The notes beneath the pieces were generated by a model that saw only the letters and a program-made list of their open reading frames with translations, did no database searches and had not been told where the DNA came from. From Parastagonospora avenae f. sp. tritici 18332-5 (Eukaryota > Ascomycota > Dothideomycetes > Pleosporales > Phaeosphaeriaceae), in the NCBI GenBank assembly GCA_022559985.1, contig JAFJTR010000013.1, positions 62,001-126,000 on the forward strand: DNA of 64,000 bases, in the 5' to 3' direction. The translations under genes and the position numbers were made by a program. Positions 22,349 through 33,427 of this stretch are shown here, piece after piece (the stretch's first letter is position 1; the number at the start of each line of letters is the position of its first letter).

Positions 22349-23402
22349 TCAACGAACAGCGCTCGAAACAAATACCCCGATCATTGAGCCTCGGCTCCAC
22401 CAACCCCAACACTGTATCATTGGTGTACCATCACGAAACGACGTTATACATATCATCATCTCGAATAACTAAATCAGCCATCATAATCATCAAGGATGAT
22501 TCGCTCAGCAATTATGTGGTCTGTTGAGCTTTGCATTTTCATCGGAGTTCTAGGGGCTGATTTTGGGTGACATTTCAATCAACATCACGAAAACTCGGGC
22601 GGACACATCACGATTCCCCTTCAGAATACTCAGAAAAAGCATTAGACATGTCCCCGTACAGTACGGGCGTTTGCCTGGTGCAAGCAAATCACGGCCACAA
22701 CATCACCAATAGAAGAAACTAGCATGGGACAGCATGAGGATTTAATCGGTTGTCTCCCGCGAGACAACGTAGATTAGATTGTTTGGACGGATTTGGTGCG
22801 TCACCTTCGGTGTATATCTTACTTCCAGTCAGCATTACTCTCACATGCATGGAGACTTTGCTTGTGCAATGTAGATAGAACCAGTGCATTACGTGCGAGC
22901 CATGTATTTTTGTTAGCATCCCCCTTATGAAAAGTTCAAATATATGTCTTACAAACATCCCAATCGTCAACCTATAGCATTTCCTACTATCTGACACGTC
23001 ACGGTAAGCCAAGCTTTTGATGGGTAGAAGGGATCTTTTCGCGCTGACAATCCTCGTTAGCAAGGTATATTTGTCATTCCTTTCGCCTTCAATGCGCAAC
23101 CGCGTCTCGCTAATGCTGAGTAGCCTTTCTATCGACCAAGACTTCACAAGTCGAAGGTTGGTACTAGCACCAAGTACCGAAGTGGTTCGGCAATTTTACG
23201 TGATCTATCGGTCCCAAAATACGACCAACTTCAAGCAAGACACCAACATTGCATCTCGAACGGTCAATTTGGTTAAGTTAACTGGAAAAGGGCAAGTCTG
23301 GACTACGCTCACCGAATGACATGACAGAACTGACAACTTCTCTGCATGTAAACAGTTCACTGTTTAACAATGCCTCTTTCTATACAGGGATTTCGGGTCC
23401 CC
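22349..23402. other. Intergenic stretch, lower GC
   Basis: About 1 kb with no supported gene. A 142-aa minus-strand frame at 22719-23147 has no recognisable motif and mixed composition. Confidence 0.45.
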
Positions 23403-23732
23403 TCAGTCCACCTCTCCTCGTTGCCCGTCCGACACACGATTTGGGTGGTACGCCCCGCTTTCGGCCATGAAAATGATGGTTTTTATGCAACGAAAATGCT
23501 GGATCAGCCTATGATGGTTATGGAAGCTTAAAGCGCTGCACAACCATTTCCAATATGCCCAGTTGTGTAAGCCGTGGCTCTGCATCACGAAGGATTCGAG
23601 CACCTCATCAGGTTCTAACAAAAGCTTCCGATCGCGAACAATGGGCAGTCTGGCTTGCTGCTGAACATCGACGAGCTCTCGCTTCAGTTTAGGATTATCG
23701 ACATTTTTCTGGATGCAAACAGGCGATACTAA
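23403..23732 (-). other. Possible exon or gene remnant
   Basis: An open frame of 110 codons without a good ATG start. It reads protein-like in its first two thirds: CIQKNVDNPKLKRELVDVQQ, then a stretch with RLPIVRDRKLLLEPDEVL and HNWAYWKWLCSAL. No family recognised. A splice acceptor (GATTAG) lies just upstream on the minus strand, so it could be a terminal exon, but upstream sequence overlaps the start of the plus-strand gene at 23806. It may instead be chance or a relic. Confidence 0.25.
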
Positions 23733-23805
23733 TCAACCCAAGTGCCAAACCACAACATGAAAGCGCATTATCAACGTCACACCAATAAAGAAGGTTGCAG
23801 TCACC

Positions 23806-24750
23806 ATGCCAGTATCTCTGCCTCGGCCTCGTATGCCATCTCTGGTATCTAGGAGGCCATTGCAACGAAGCTTAACACCGGATTCCTCTTCAATCAAGCC
23901 TCGCCCGACATATGCAGCCAAGAGCTTGCCATTTTCTTTCAGATCGAAGCCTCGGACTTACAAGCCAAAGAGATATCCGCTATCTCTATCGTCAAGCCCG
24001 CGGTCCACGTCGACATCTCTCCCAACAACAAGAGTTCCGTCACGGGTCCCATCATCAAATACTGACAGCACCGACGATGAAGCACAACTGCCGGACCTTG
24101 TCGCCCCCGTGCGAACATATACCGAGTCAAGCAAGAGTTCATCCAGATCTTCCGCTCCAAAAGCTACCACAATCGTCATCGACCCCTCCCACAGTCTGCG
24201 AGCCATGCAATCTGTCGGCTCAGACACCAGCCCCACCGACAGCAACTGCACCTGGCGTACTTCAGACCGCTACCTGAACCACAGCCAACTTTCTATCGCC
24301 GGTCCAGAAGTCTACAAGCCCACTGGTAGCCCAGCCTGGCTCGTGGAAGAGCTCAACATCCGCCCTCCAGTGCGCAAGCCTTCGCTCCAAGTCACAAACT
24401 GGAACGAAACGGACTGGGACGAACCCATCTACGGCCCCTCTGCCGAAGACCTCGCGGACCTGATTGAGCGCGAGAGACAGTGGGACGAGGAGCAGCAGCG
24501 ACCCAAGCCGTGGCGCCCGCTCCAGCGGTTCGCGAGTTTGAAGAAGGATTTGGCTGGTGGAATTAAGCGAACCATAAGTTCGGGAAAGAAGAAGGAGTTT
24601 GAGCCGCGGGCGCAGCCGGTTAGGACGCAGAGCGAAAAGCAGGTTGAGAGGCCAGGGGGCGTTATGAGGGCGAATACGATTGGGGCAGCGTATGTGCGGA
24701 GGTGGTCGATTCGCAAGCAGAAGAATGGTGAGGAGGGCGGCGAGGCTTGA
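23806..24750 (+). CDS. Hypothetical disordered basic protein
   Basis: Intronless, 314 aa, ATG in strong context (TCACCATGCC). The N-terminal 170 residues are Ser/Pro/Arg/Thr-rich and probably disordered. The C-terminal half contains a more ordered piece: VYKPTGSPAWLVEELNIRPP, then SLQVTNWNETDWDEPIYGPS and LADLIERERQWDEEQQRP, followed by a basic tail with RRWSIRKQK. No known family recognised. The frame is clean throughout and the composition unlike the antisense frames, which supports a real gene. Confidence 0.65.
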   Translation: MPVSLPRPRMPSLVSRRPLQRSLTPDSSSIKPRPTYAAKSLPFSFRSKPRTYKPKRYPLSLSSSPRSTSTSLPTTRVPSRVPSSNTDSTDDEAQLPDLVAPVRTYTESSKSSSRSSAPKATTIVIDPSHSLRAMQSVGSDTSPTDSNCTWRTSDRYLNHSQLSIAGPEVYKPTGSPAWLVEELNIRPPVRKPSLQVTNWNETDWDEPIYGPSAEDLADLIERERQWDEEQQRPKPWRPLQRFASLKKDLAGGIKRTISSGKKKEFEPRAQPVRTQSEKQVERPGGVMRANTIGAAYVRRWSIRKQKNGEEGGEA

Positions 24751-24763
24751 TTGCTTGAACGAT

Positions 24764-24945
24764 AGGTCTCTGAAGGTAGACAGGACTTGGGTTCGGGTGT
24801 AGGTAACAATTATCTCAAATGCTCGAATGACAGGTCCTTGAAGGTAGACAGGACTTTGGTTCAGACGTTGGTAACGATAACCTGGGAAGCTCAGAAGACA
24901 GGTCCCTGAAGGTATACAGGACCATGATTCAGTTGTAGGTGCGCG
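24764..24945 (+). repeat. Degenerate tandem repeat, 68-bp period, about 2.7 copies
   Basis: Copies begin at 24764, 24832 and 24900, each starting AGGTC(T/C)(C/T)TGAAGGTA-ACAGGAC and followed by a more diverged part with a GTAGGTAAC/TTGGTAACG block. The first two intervals are exactly 68 bp. It lies just behind the stop codon of the 314-aa gene, so it is probably transcribed in the 3' UTR. Confidence 0.85.
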
Positions 24946-25123
24946 TATTTTGAGATTTTCAGATGTGAACCAAGGTTTGGCATATTAGCACGCACCGAGA
25001 ACAGAATGTCTAGTGCTATGCATTTGCACCTATAAATTCTGCATTTCGATTCAATTTCCTCTCAAACCTCTTCACACCACACATCACAATCCCCCTTGAG
25101 AATACCTCATTTCCACACCAAAA
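24946..25123. promoter_or_regulatory. Probable promoter/leader of the next gene
   Basis: 178 bp. The plus strand from about 25,040 is CT/CA-rich up to the ATG at 25124 (CACCAAAAATGTC), the usual look of a fungal leader. Confidence 0.3.
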
Positions 25124-25805
25124 ATGTCTTCGCCCACTACCATCCCCTCCCCTAACCTCTCTCCTCTCGGCCACCACCTCGTCACCCACATTCACTACCC
25201 ACATCCTCACCACCCTCACACAAGCCCAATACCTCTCCACAAAACTCCTCCTCAAGAAATTCCTCTTCACCCGCGCCAGTTTCAAAGAGGCTTTCCACAA
25301 CCCCCTCCACCCCGACCGCGACACCCTCGAACTGTGCATCTACACCTACCAATCCCTGCACGAGTGTCTGCGGACATGCATGTGCACGCCCTGGGATTTC
25401 CAGCGTGCGATTCTTGGCGCCGCATTCCCGGTTGTACATGACTGGGTGTGTGAGATCAAGGGGAGTGAGAAGCGCGATGCGAGGAATCTCATCGCGCATA
25501 CCTTCAATACGGGGAGGGAGTATTGCGACCTGTACAACAGGTTAGAGTGTGTGGATGAAGGCGACGCTATGATGGAGAGGGATGTGGTTGCGCTGGCGAG
25601 TGAGCTTGAATTCTCAATTGCTGTGTTCACAGAGCAGATTAAGGACATGCCGGTGCAGGAGAGGGTTGAAGAGGTGCGTGTTGTGGAGGATTCATCGGTG
25701 CCTATTCCGGAGGAGTGGAGTAAGGGGGAGGATGTACAGTGGGATACTACTCCGACTCCAGTGGGGTGGAGGTGGTCGGTTCGCGCTTTGAGGAGCCGGG
25801 CGTAA
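25124..25805 (+). CDS. Hypothetical protein with start and body in different frames
   Basis: The body frame (open from before 25,126 to the stop at 25803-25805) reads as protein: THILTTLTQAQYLSTKLLLK, then KFLFTRASFKEAFHNPLHPD, LELCIYTYQSLHECLRTC and onward to VGWRWSVRALRSRA. It has no ATG upstream of 25380. The well-placed ATG at 25124 (CCAAAAATGTC) is in another frame and runs MSSPTTIPSPNLSPLGHHLV before turning into low-complexity His/Pro. I see no GT...AG pair that joins the two, so a one-base indel at about 25,160-25,210 (real or a sequence error) is likely. No family recognised. A shorter protein from 25380 (141 aa) is the alternative. Confidence 0.5.
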
Positions 25806-26351
25806 TTCAAAATGTTGAGGCGTGTTTAGATAAAGGAAGTTGTTGTAATTGAAGCAGATGTGTTCTTGTCATCATTTGCTCCTTCGTCACTTTTTTGAAG
25901 TGTTGTGATACAGTAAAGCTATCCAGGGTAGGCTTTCGTGTCCTGTTCTTACGTACAACCAGCCCATAATCTGCTGTAAACTTAGTAGGTATGCCCGCAA
26001 TGTCACGATAATGTCCTAAAACATCGCAAGTCTTGTATAATCAAGTAATTCGTTGTTGATGTAAGCTGTATATCTTCAAGCCATTACCACTCACGTCTGC
26101 TCACATGATTTCGTTGCGTATACCTTCAGCCTGCAATATCATGTCCTCCCAAATTGCTCGCCCATGTCTTTGTAATACCTTTGTTTATAGCTTCAGCCTA
26201 TACGATCAGTCACAGGATCGTTCAGCCATTCCAACACATCCTCCGCGACCTCCCGAAATGGCAGTAGTCCATCGGGAACGCTGAGCGTCCCTACCACAAC
26301 CATTCTCAGCACTGTCCTAGTATTTCAATAGATTTCTTCTGAAGAGTGCTG
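25806..26351. other. Intergenic, AT-richer
   Basis: 546 bp with no supported feature, between the frame-broken gene and the end of the F-box/ankyrin remnant. Confidence 0.5.
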
Positions 26352-27836
26352 CTACTTCTTCAGCGCATTGGAAAGGACCACGACTGTTTTGGTGAAATCT
26401 ATCAAGCCACATCGCGGCTCGTCGCGCGCTCGAAAGGAGCCGACAATGTGTTCAGAGAGGGCCTCACAATGCTCCGGGCATGGACGATCGACGAATGCAC
26501 CTGCGTCCAGAAGACAACGCACGATGTGGTACACTGGAATTTGCAGCTGGGCCGGCTTCTTCCGGGGCGGCAGAAACGCGACCAGAGGCAGCTTTCTAAT
26601 GCTAAATGAAAGTAACAAGTTGACAATGTTCTCTCGTCTGCTGTCGATTGCCAGCTGCATTGGGTCCTTCGCCGAGGATTGACAGAATGGAGATGTCGTC
26701 CGTATAGTAATGATCCTATTCTCTAAGAAGTACTTGACAATGGCTACATGTCCGTGGGTGATTGCTAAAGAGGCTGCGCTTTGAAGGTTGTCGTAGTACT
26801 CGAACACATTGGCGCCGGCTTGACGGTCGATTACTGCTTTTAGTAGACCGATGTAACTGAACTTTGCGGCTTTCATTCGACAGTCTTTTCGTAGCCAGTC
26901 GACATCTTCGATATCTGCCGTACTGTGTGTCTCATAGAATTTGAGCAGGAAATTCGCAGCATCTGGGTGACCGTTTCAGATCGCGCGTGGCACAGCAAGC
27001 TCGATTAGGTTCAAGACCTTGTTAAGACCACCATTGGGGTTTCCTTGGGCGCGATCTGAAGCCTCGACATGATCGATAAGGGTGCTCAGACACTCGACCT
27101 TGCCAGTGATCGCTGCAGCCGCGATAGCGTTGAAGAATCCCTCCTCTTTGCTGCTTGATGGATTGGCACCGCATTCAAGGAACTGGTGGACTGCGATGAT
27201 GCTACCCACCGCTGCGGCTGCTGCCAATTTATCGTTGAGTGTCTGGCGACCTGAGCCAAGATATCTGATGTGTTGCTTACTAAATCCGACAGAGAACCAG
27301 TCAATCTGATAACCCATCTTACGGATGTTCCGGTAGTTATGTATGAATACACTAAGGAGTTCTTGGAGGTAGGTTTGGAGATCCTGAGGCGGAGGGCCAA
27401 TTTGATATAGATCTTGGGCAACTTGCTAGATATAGTTTACGAACTCGGAATGTGGGCTGCGCCTCGATTTGCCTAAATGCCTCAACAAGATTTTAGCATG
27501 TTGGCTTTAGCAAAGTCGATGGGCAATTTTATGTCATTGGCGAATCGCAGATATCCTAAAGAACGGCGGCGATATGTATAAGGACATATCTGTGTGAAGA
27601 GTTCCTCGTTAAGACGAGCTGCGAAAGTTCCTTCTCTAATATTAGCATGGGTCTCTCCAGGAGTGACATGCTTATTTACGACATACTGAACGAGCGAGAA
27701 ATTTATGGTGTAGCTCTATGCCATCGTCTAAGGCTGCAATGATCATGTCAAAGAGCTCCGTCGGCAAATTCAGCAGGTGACATGTTTTGGCTGTGTTACA
27801 GTGTATGGACGGCGGGTCATCATGGGATAGTTTCAT
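26352..27836 (-). pseudogene. F-box/ankyrin-repeat gene, broken
   Basis: Reading on the minus strand: an F-box start from the ATG at 27836 with LLNLPTELFDMIIAALDD, a splice (27634-27679, GTAAAT...TTAGAG) into QGTFAARLNEELF, then a frame break at about 27,480-27,420, after which protein-like sequence resumes (LYQIGPPPQDLQTYLQELLS) and runs through ankyrin-type helices (DKLAAAAAVGSIIAVHQFLE, AIAAAAITGKVECLSTLID). An in-frame TGA at 26976-26978 cuts the repeat ...AVPRAI / NGHPDAANFLLKFY; the frame then stays open to 26352 with more repeats (AASLAITHGHVAIVKYFLEN). One nonsense codon plus at least one frameshift make it a likely pseudogene. F-box/ankyrin proteins recruit substrates to SCF ubiquitin ligases. 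Confidence 0.65.
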
Positions 27837-28929
27837 GATAGACCCGAGCTTGATTTTGAGGCGGGTTGTGCTCAAGTGCTCAAAGCGGCGGAGCCCCGGA
27901 GGTTTCTAGACGGGTGTTGATGGAACAATGTGCAACGATCGTCGCAAGTATGGTAGACGAGCTTGTGCAAAGTAGAGTTGATGCGGCAGAGTGAGGAGAG
28001 GCCCAGATCTAGAGTCTAATATAGACTTGTGGGCGATTGGAAGAAAGCGCAACGCTCGGCTCCACTCAGATTATCACGATGAGGGATTTGGACTAGTGCG
28101 GAAATGGTAGTTGGTATGACAACGAGGATGGGGCAACTGAAGACTGGCGCTTGCATCTGAGGTGATCGTGTACAGGGAAAGTCATACCGTTAAATCTTAT
28201 GTCACTATCTTCGAGGATTCGGGCGATAGTTGCATTGAGAGCTACTACTAGAAAATGGGGTAGCTGAAGGACTCATCCCGGCAACAACAATGTAGACAGA
28301 ACTCTTCATGGAAAACCATATCCCTTTTAGTATCACTAGAAATCACAAGCCAAATAGTCCTTACCTTTTTCGATGTTTTTACGCAGATCATTTTGGGACC
28401 ATCAGGCTCGTTGACAGCAAGCGCCCAAAATTAGTTTTTCGTAATCTACCACCGATACCCGAATGTCACTTTCTACCTAGGTATTAAAGCACTACGTAGG
28501 TGATGCCAAAGACCTGGTAAAAGGACGGTGTATCTCAAGTTTCCGAAATCGTGCTGCTCTTTCGTCTACGTCTTAGTACATGATATGGCGCATATATTCT
28601 AAACGCTAACTTATTGGCTGGTAAAACTTTTGCTGCCTAGTCACCTCAGGTCGGCCCAGTGGGCGAGTAACATCAAGACCATTACCTGTTGATCTTGTGC
28701 ACAGCCCCAAGCCGCGCTTATCAGCACGTGTATATGCTAGCCTTGCCGCTGCTACCTACCTACCATAGGTACCTCACTCTCCCTTCTAGATTTATTTTTT
28801 ATCCCCTAGTTCTACGTCAGACTGATTTTTTAATGCCGATAGCAACAGTCTCTCATATCTCTCTTGCCTTGAGTCAACATTAAGCATTCTCTGGGTTCGC
28901 ACACACCTGAAATAGGTTACTTCTCCCGA
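27837..28929. other. Intergenic, AT-rich
   Basis: About 1.1 kb between the start of the F-box/ankyrin remnant and the HET gene. No frame with a recognisable motif. It must hold the promoters of both divergent units. Confidence 0.5.
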
Positions 28930-31149
28930 ATGGCGGCACCGTCTCTGCACTCTCTAGAGAATGCGTCAGAACTGATAATTAAAGATATCACTGAATTGTG
29001 CGACTCATGCATTAAGCTTACTGAAGCTATTGTCGCGGATTCGGGCAAACTGTTTGGCGGAGAAGGTATGAGGCAATACAATAGGTATGAAGCCCAGATT
29101 TGCACTCAAGATTGCGGTATGGATTCATGCAGACTTTGCGAGATCATGGCGGAGCAATTATATAACTAAAGACAGCAGCTGGGAAGAGAAGAGTCTCCAC
29201 TAGAACCAATGTATTGGAAACAACCCCAGTTGCACATGTCCAGAGAATACAACAGCTTGCACATGCCCACAGAACGCGACAGCGGGACATATGGCTCTAA
29301 TCGTGTAGACCGTCGTCCAATATGCGGATTCAGGATCGGGGCCTATGAATATAGCTTTGAGGACGATGGGTTTAGCCATGGTATCTGGGCGGACGAAGGT
29401 GCATCAAAACGGTCCTACTTAGTTGCCGCTCTGCTGACGAGATATTTCAGGTAGTCCAGCGAGTGCAGCCCTGATTAATCGCCCGCCGATTCTTAGTCCG
29501 AAAATGAATAAAGTTTGCGAGCTGGTCCAGCGCTGGCGGAACGAGTGCGATGCTCACAAAGAGTGCACGCGGCACAATGATACGCCAATGCCAACTAGTG
29601 TTCTCGCGCGATGCGGGGACGATTCACGACATTCGGTTCAGCTCATTGAAAGCATGGGACGAAAGGGCCGATATCTGGCCTTGAGCCATTGCTGGTGCTC
29701 AAGTGAAAGACGGCCGCTACGCACAACATCGAAAAAATATCAGATGCATCAACATGGCATCCCATTCGAAAATCTTCCCAAGACGTTCCAGGATACAGTA
29801 GAATTTGCACAAGGCATTGGCATCAAGTACGTTTGGATCGACTCATTATGCATAATACAAGGCAATAGTCAGGATTGGCATTCGGAAGCAGTAAAGATAA
29901 GAGATGTGTACTGGATCGTTGCTTTCGTTGTGGCCGCCTCGGGTGCAAAAGACTCAAGTGAAGGTCTCTTTGTCAGCGAGCGCCCCATTCTTGCTATCTT
30001 GCGATTGCCGTATAGGGTGACTAGAGAATGTAAAGGAACATTCAACATGGGAAAATTGCCAAAAAAGAGAAAGGATAGTGATTGCAATCCAGCAGCTGGT
30101 CCCCTCGATCGAAGAGCCTGGACGCTCCAAGAGCGTTATCTCGCGCAACGTTTGATAACATTCATGCCGCATTGCATCTCGTGGACTTGCAACATGGCAG
30201 CTGCAGCTGAAACAGGGGAAACGTTGGCAGGATTTCATCGGGTAGAAAAGTGGACCGACCTGCTAGAAGAGTATACGACAAGATCTCTGACGTTTGCCTC
30301 GGGTCGTATTGAGGCTCTCAGAGGAATTGGTCAACTATACCAGGGTTATCGGAAAGACCCATACATTGCGGATTATGGAACGTGGGAAGAAGAGCTCGTG
30401 TTCCAACTGCTTTGGTTTAATAGAGGCTCCTCGTTCAAGGACGGTAGCTTGACTACCATGCCTTCATGGAGCTGGGCCGCTACGGAGAGTGCTAAGAGAT
30501 GGCTGCCAGAAGGGGACAACTTCGTGTGGAACAGCATTCTTCAGGCAGAAGAAATGCCAGAACGACTGTTCATCACCCCTGCAGGGCATCTCCAAGTCTC
30601 TGGACATTTGAGCACCATCAAAGTGGCCCCAAGCTGTGTGCCAGACGAGTTCACTGCACGCGACCTCGAGCCTAACGGATTACAGACCTTCCTTTACTCG
30701 TGGGAAGAATGGAAAAGAAATGGACCCGGCGTTCATATTCTCACGCAAGATATAGATGGTACGCGTGGCTACGAAAAGGCAGTGATAGGGATTGCTCGAT
30801 TCGACAACGATGCAACAACGACATATACCCACACACACTTTCTTGCAAAGCAAAAGAATAAATCCGAAGAGTGGTACCCGCTGTGGAAGCCTTTTGTGAA
30901 AAAGGAATTCATCGTAAGAGTTCACCATGCAATCAAGTATCGAGCGCTGAGACTAACACCCATAAGGATGACTTAGTCCACCATACCGAGCCGTACCCTA
31001 AGTTTGTGTACTGGGCAATTCTTCTTGAACTCGTCGGCGAAAACAAATTCAGGCGCGTAGGTCTTGCGACCCTCTTACCAGTCGCGTACAGAGCTTTCCA
31101 ACTCGAGATTCAAGATTTCGAGATAGTTATCGTTATTTCCTTTCACTAG
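28930..31149 (+). pseudogene. HET-domain gene with an in-frame stop in its N-terminal part
   Basis: Model: 28930-29450, 29497-30913 and 30967-31149. The HET domain is intact in exon 2: GRYLALSHCW, then FENLPKTFQDTVEFAQGIGI and KYVWIDSLCIIQGNSQDWHS, followed by the usual RRAWTLQERYLAQRLITF. The third exon adds the typical C-terminal YWAILLELVGENKFRRVGL. In exon 1 the frame reads MAAPSLHSLENASELIIKD and CRLCEIMAEQLYN, then meets TAA at 29167-29169 before continuing in the same frame to 29450. No intron that removes the stop is visible. A protein could still start at 29209 (M-Y-W) and keep the whole HET domain, so function is not excluded. HET proteins trigger heterokaryon-incompatibility cell death in fungi. 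Confidence 0.7.
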
Positions 31150-31942
31150 TGAGCCTACCAACATCGGTTTTATTAAGTCTGAACACTGCTGACTGCTGGG
31201 TATGCAAGAATGGAATGTTCTGTTTTGCATGCGAATCATCGACAGCGAAGGTAGATACTGCGGCTGTTATCATCGCACCTACCTGCAACGGGATCACAAC
31301 CTCACGACTTATGCAGCAAGAGTGCGAAGTGCACCTCCTCTTACTCCATGATTTCACTGGGCTTATTTGCAACTCAAGAATACAAAACGTAGAGAACCAC
31401 GACTCCATCTTAAGCCGCTTGCGGAACTAGATGATGAATGCATTCTGTAACTTACGATTGTTTTTGTTGCTTGTATATACAAAGGAGGAGAACTACAGAA
31501 GTGATGGCTCAGGGGTTCTGGTCTGAACGCTGCTCGGACGCTGCGATCAGTGCGTCTGATCGCGTAGCTGAGATATTGACGATACTTATGATCCGACACC
31601 CGACGTTGTTTTGGACTATCCCTCGATATGTAGCAGAATACTGTGTTGTTGGTGGGCGACTTCATTAGGGACACGGCCAGAAATCTTGTAAAGGCGTTCT
31701 GAGCAAACACTGAGCCCTCTTTACTATTATTTTAGCAATTTCTCGGTGAAATATAAGTTGAAAAGGATGGAACCGTGATGGAGATTAGCCCGTGTCCGCG
31801 ACGAATGATCTCTTATCAGCAAATGCCCGCTAGCGCCGATTCACCCCACTCATGCTGTCAGTGGTGACTCAACCAACCACAAGTCCTATAAAGCGCTGTC
31901 ATCAAAGATGCATCAGAATGTAGCCCGACTCAATCGCGTAAG
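31150..31942. other. Intergenic between HET gene and P450
   Basis: 793 bp. Short frames on both strands without motifs; nothing supported. The last 100 bp before the P450 ATG include TATAAAG (about 31,887). Confidence 0.45.
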
Positions 31943-33397
31943 ATGTCCTTGGTCGATATTGTATTGGGCGCTTCGCGAGCCTCCCCAATGCTCACAATCC
32001 TCCTTACCCCCGTAACTCTGCTACTCATCCGATCCTTCTACCGCATCTTTGTCCATCCTTTGTCGCACATCCCAGGTCCCCTTCTACCAAAAACAACCTC
32101 TTTATGGCTTCATTATCACGCCTATATTGGAGATGAAGCGAGCGTCATTCACGAGCTGCACGCCTGTTATGGACCTCTCGTCCGGGTCTCGCCAAACGAG
32201 GTAGACGTCAGTGATGCCGATGCTATACAGCCCATTTATGTCAGCAAGGGCGGATTCCTCAAGGCAGCTTGTTATGCGAACTTCGACATCGACGGACACA
32301 AGACGATATTCTCCACCACAGACCATGACCATCGCGCTGCGCGGGCAAAGGCTGTCATGCCGCTCTTCTCGACCAAGGCGTTGAGAGAGAACGAGAGTGC
32401 AATTTGGGGATGCGTCGATCGAATGATTGAGAGACTGAAGTCTGAAAGCAAGAGCAAGGGACCGGTCAATGTGCTAAACCTGACGCGAAGTCTGGCTGTC
32501 GATGCGGTTTCGACCCATCTGTTCCACGAGAACTACGATGGCGTCAGCGAACAAGGTCCGACTCTTTCCGTGTCAGCGTTTGTAGATGCCTTCGTCGCCG
32601 TTGGGCGCTTCTTTTACTTGCCAACCGTCCTGTTTGTTTGGTTGGAGTGGGCCATTACGAAATGGCAGGCCGATCGAGAGACTGATGATAGTATGACGCT
32701 GGTCGACAAGTTTGTCAGCAGCCTCGTCGCAAACACAACACCGAAGTCTCTGACCTATCCAGGCCGGCTCCTAGCTGTTGGTATCAGTGATTCGGAAGTC
32801 AAAGCTCAGTGTAAAGATCTTGTGTTTGCGGGCACAGACTCGACCGGAATGAATCTTGCAACAATTATGACGAGCCTGGCTATGTACCCGGCCAAGTATG
32901 AAAGGCTGAAAAGGGAAGTGGATGCGAACGTCGCACGCGGATCCGATGCGCAAGAAGTGCAGGCTCTACCTTACTTGAATGCTGTCGTCAAGGAAGCCTT
33001 GCGAATCAGTATGGCCAACCCCACCCGTCTGCCCCACGTGGTGCCTGCCGAGGGATGGACATTCAAGGAAGTTCATTTTCCTGCCACGTCAATCGTAGGA
33101 TGCTCGGGCTACGAGTTGCACTTCAACGCCAAGATCTTCCCCGACCCAACCGCATTTGTCCCCGAGAGGTGGCTTGAACCTACGGAAGAAATGTCGAAGT
33201 ACTGGTTCGCTTTCGGAGCGGGCAGCCGAGCATGTATAGCTAGGAGCCTGGCAACGCTAGAGCTGCAGTTTGCAACGGAGAGATTGGCGAGGAGTGGTGT
33301 GCTGGACGGTGCGAGGGCTGTTCAAGACAAGGTTGAGATATACGAGTGGTTCAACTCGAAGGTCAAAGGCGAAAAGATCGAACTAGTTTGGGGTTAG
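31943..33397 (+). CDS. Cytochrome P450 monooxygenase
   Basis: Intronless, 484 aa. An N-terminal membrane anchor (about residues 15-35, PMLTILLTPVTLLLIRSFYR) precedes the proline hinge HPLSHIPGPLLP. I-helix: DLVFAGTDSTGMNLA with AGTDST. K-helix: VKEALRIS (ExxR). The PERF-equivalent is PERWLE. Heme loop: FAFGAGSRACIARSLATLEL with Cys431 as the iron ligand; the residue two after Cys is Ala rather than the usual Gly. The family cannot be assigned and no biosynthetic partner genes flank it, so the substrate is unknown. It ends 30 bp from the stop of the convergent secreted cysteine-rich gene. It is one of the few intact genes in this decaying stretch. Confidence 0.93.
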   Translation: MSLVDIVLGASRASPMLTILLTPVTLLLIRSFYRIFVHPLSHIPGPLLPKTTSLWLHYHAYIGDEASVIHELHACYGPLVRVSPNEVDVSDADAIQPIYVSKGGFLKAACYANFDIDGHKTIFSTTDHDHRAARAKAVMPLFSTKALRENESAIWGCVDRMIERLKSESKSKGPVNVLNLTRSLAVDAVSTHLFHENYDGVSEQGPTLSVSAFVDAFVAVGRFFYLPTVLFVWLEWAITKWQADRETDDSMTLVDKFVSSLVANTTPKSLTYPGRLLAVGISDSEVKAQCKDLVFAGTDSTGMNLATIMTSLAMYPAKYERLKREVDANVARGSDAQEVQALPYLNAVVKEALRISMANPTRLPHVVPAEGWTFKEVHFPATSIVGCSGYELHFNAKIFPDPTAFVPERWLEPTEEMSKYWFAFGAGSRACIARSLATLELQFATERLARSGVLDGARAVQDKVEIYEWFNSKVKGEKIELVWG

Positions 33398-33427
33398 GAG
33401 GTCAGACCTGAAGCTTTCTGAGGCCAT

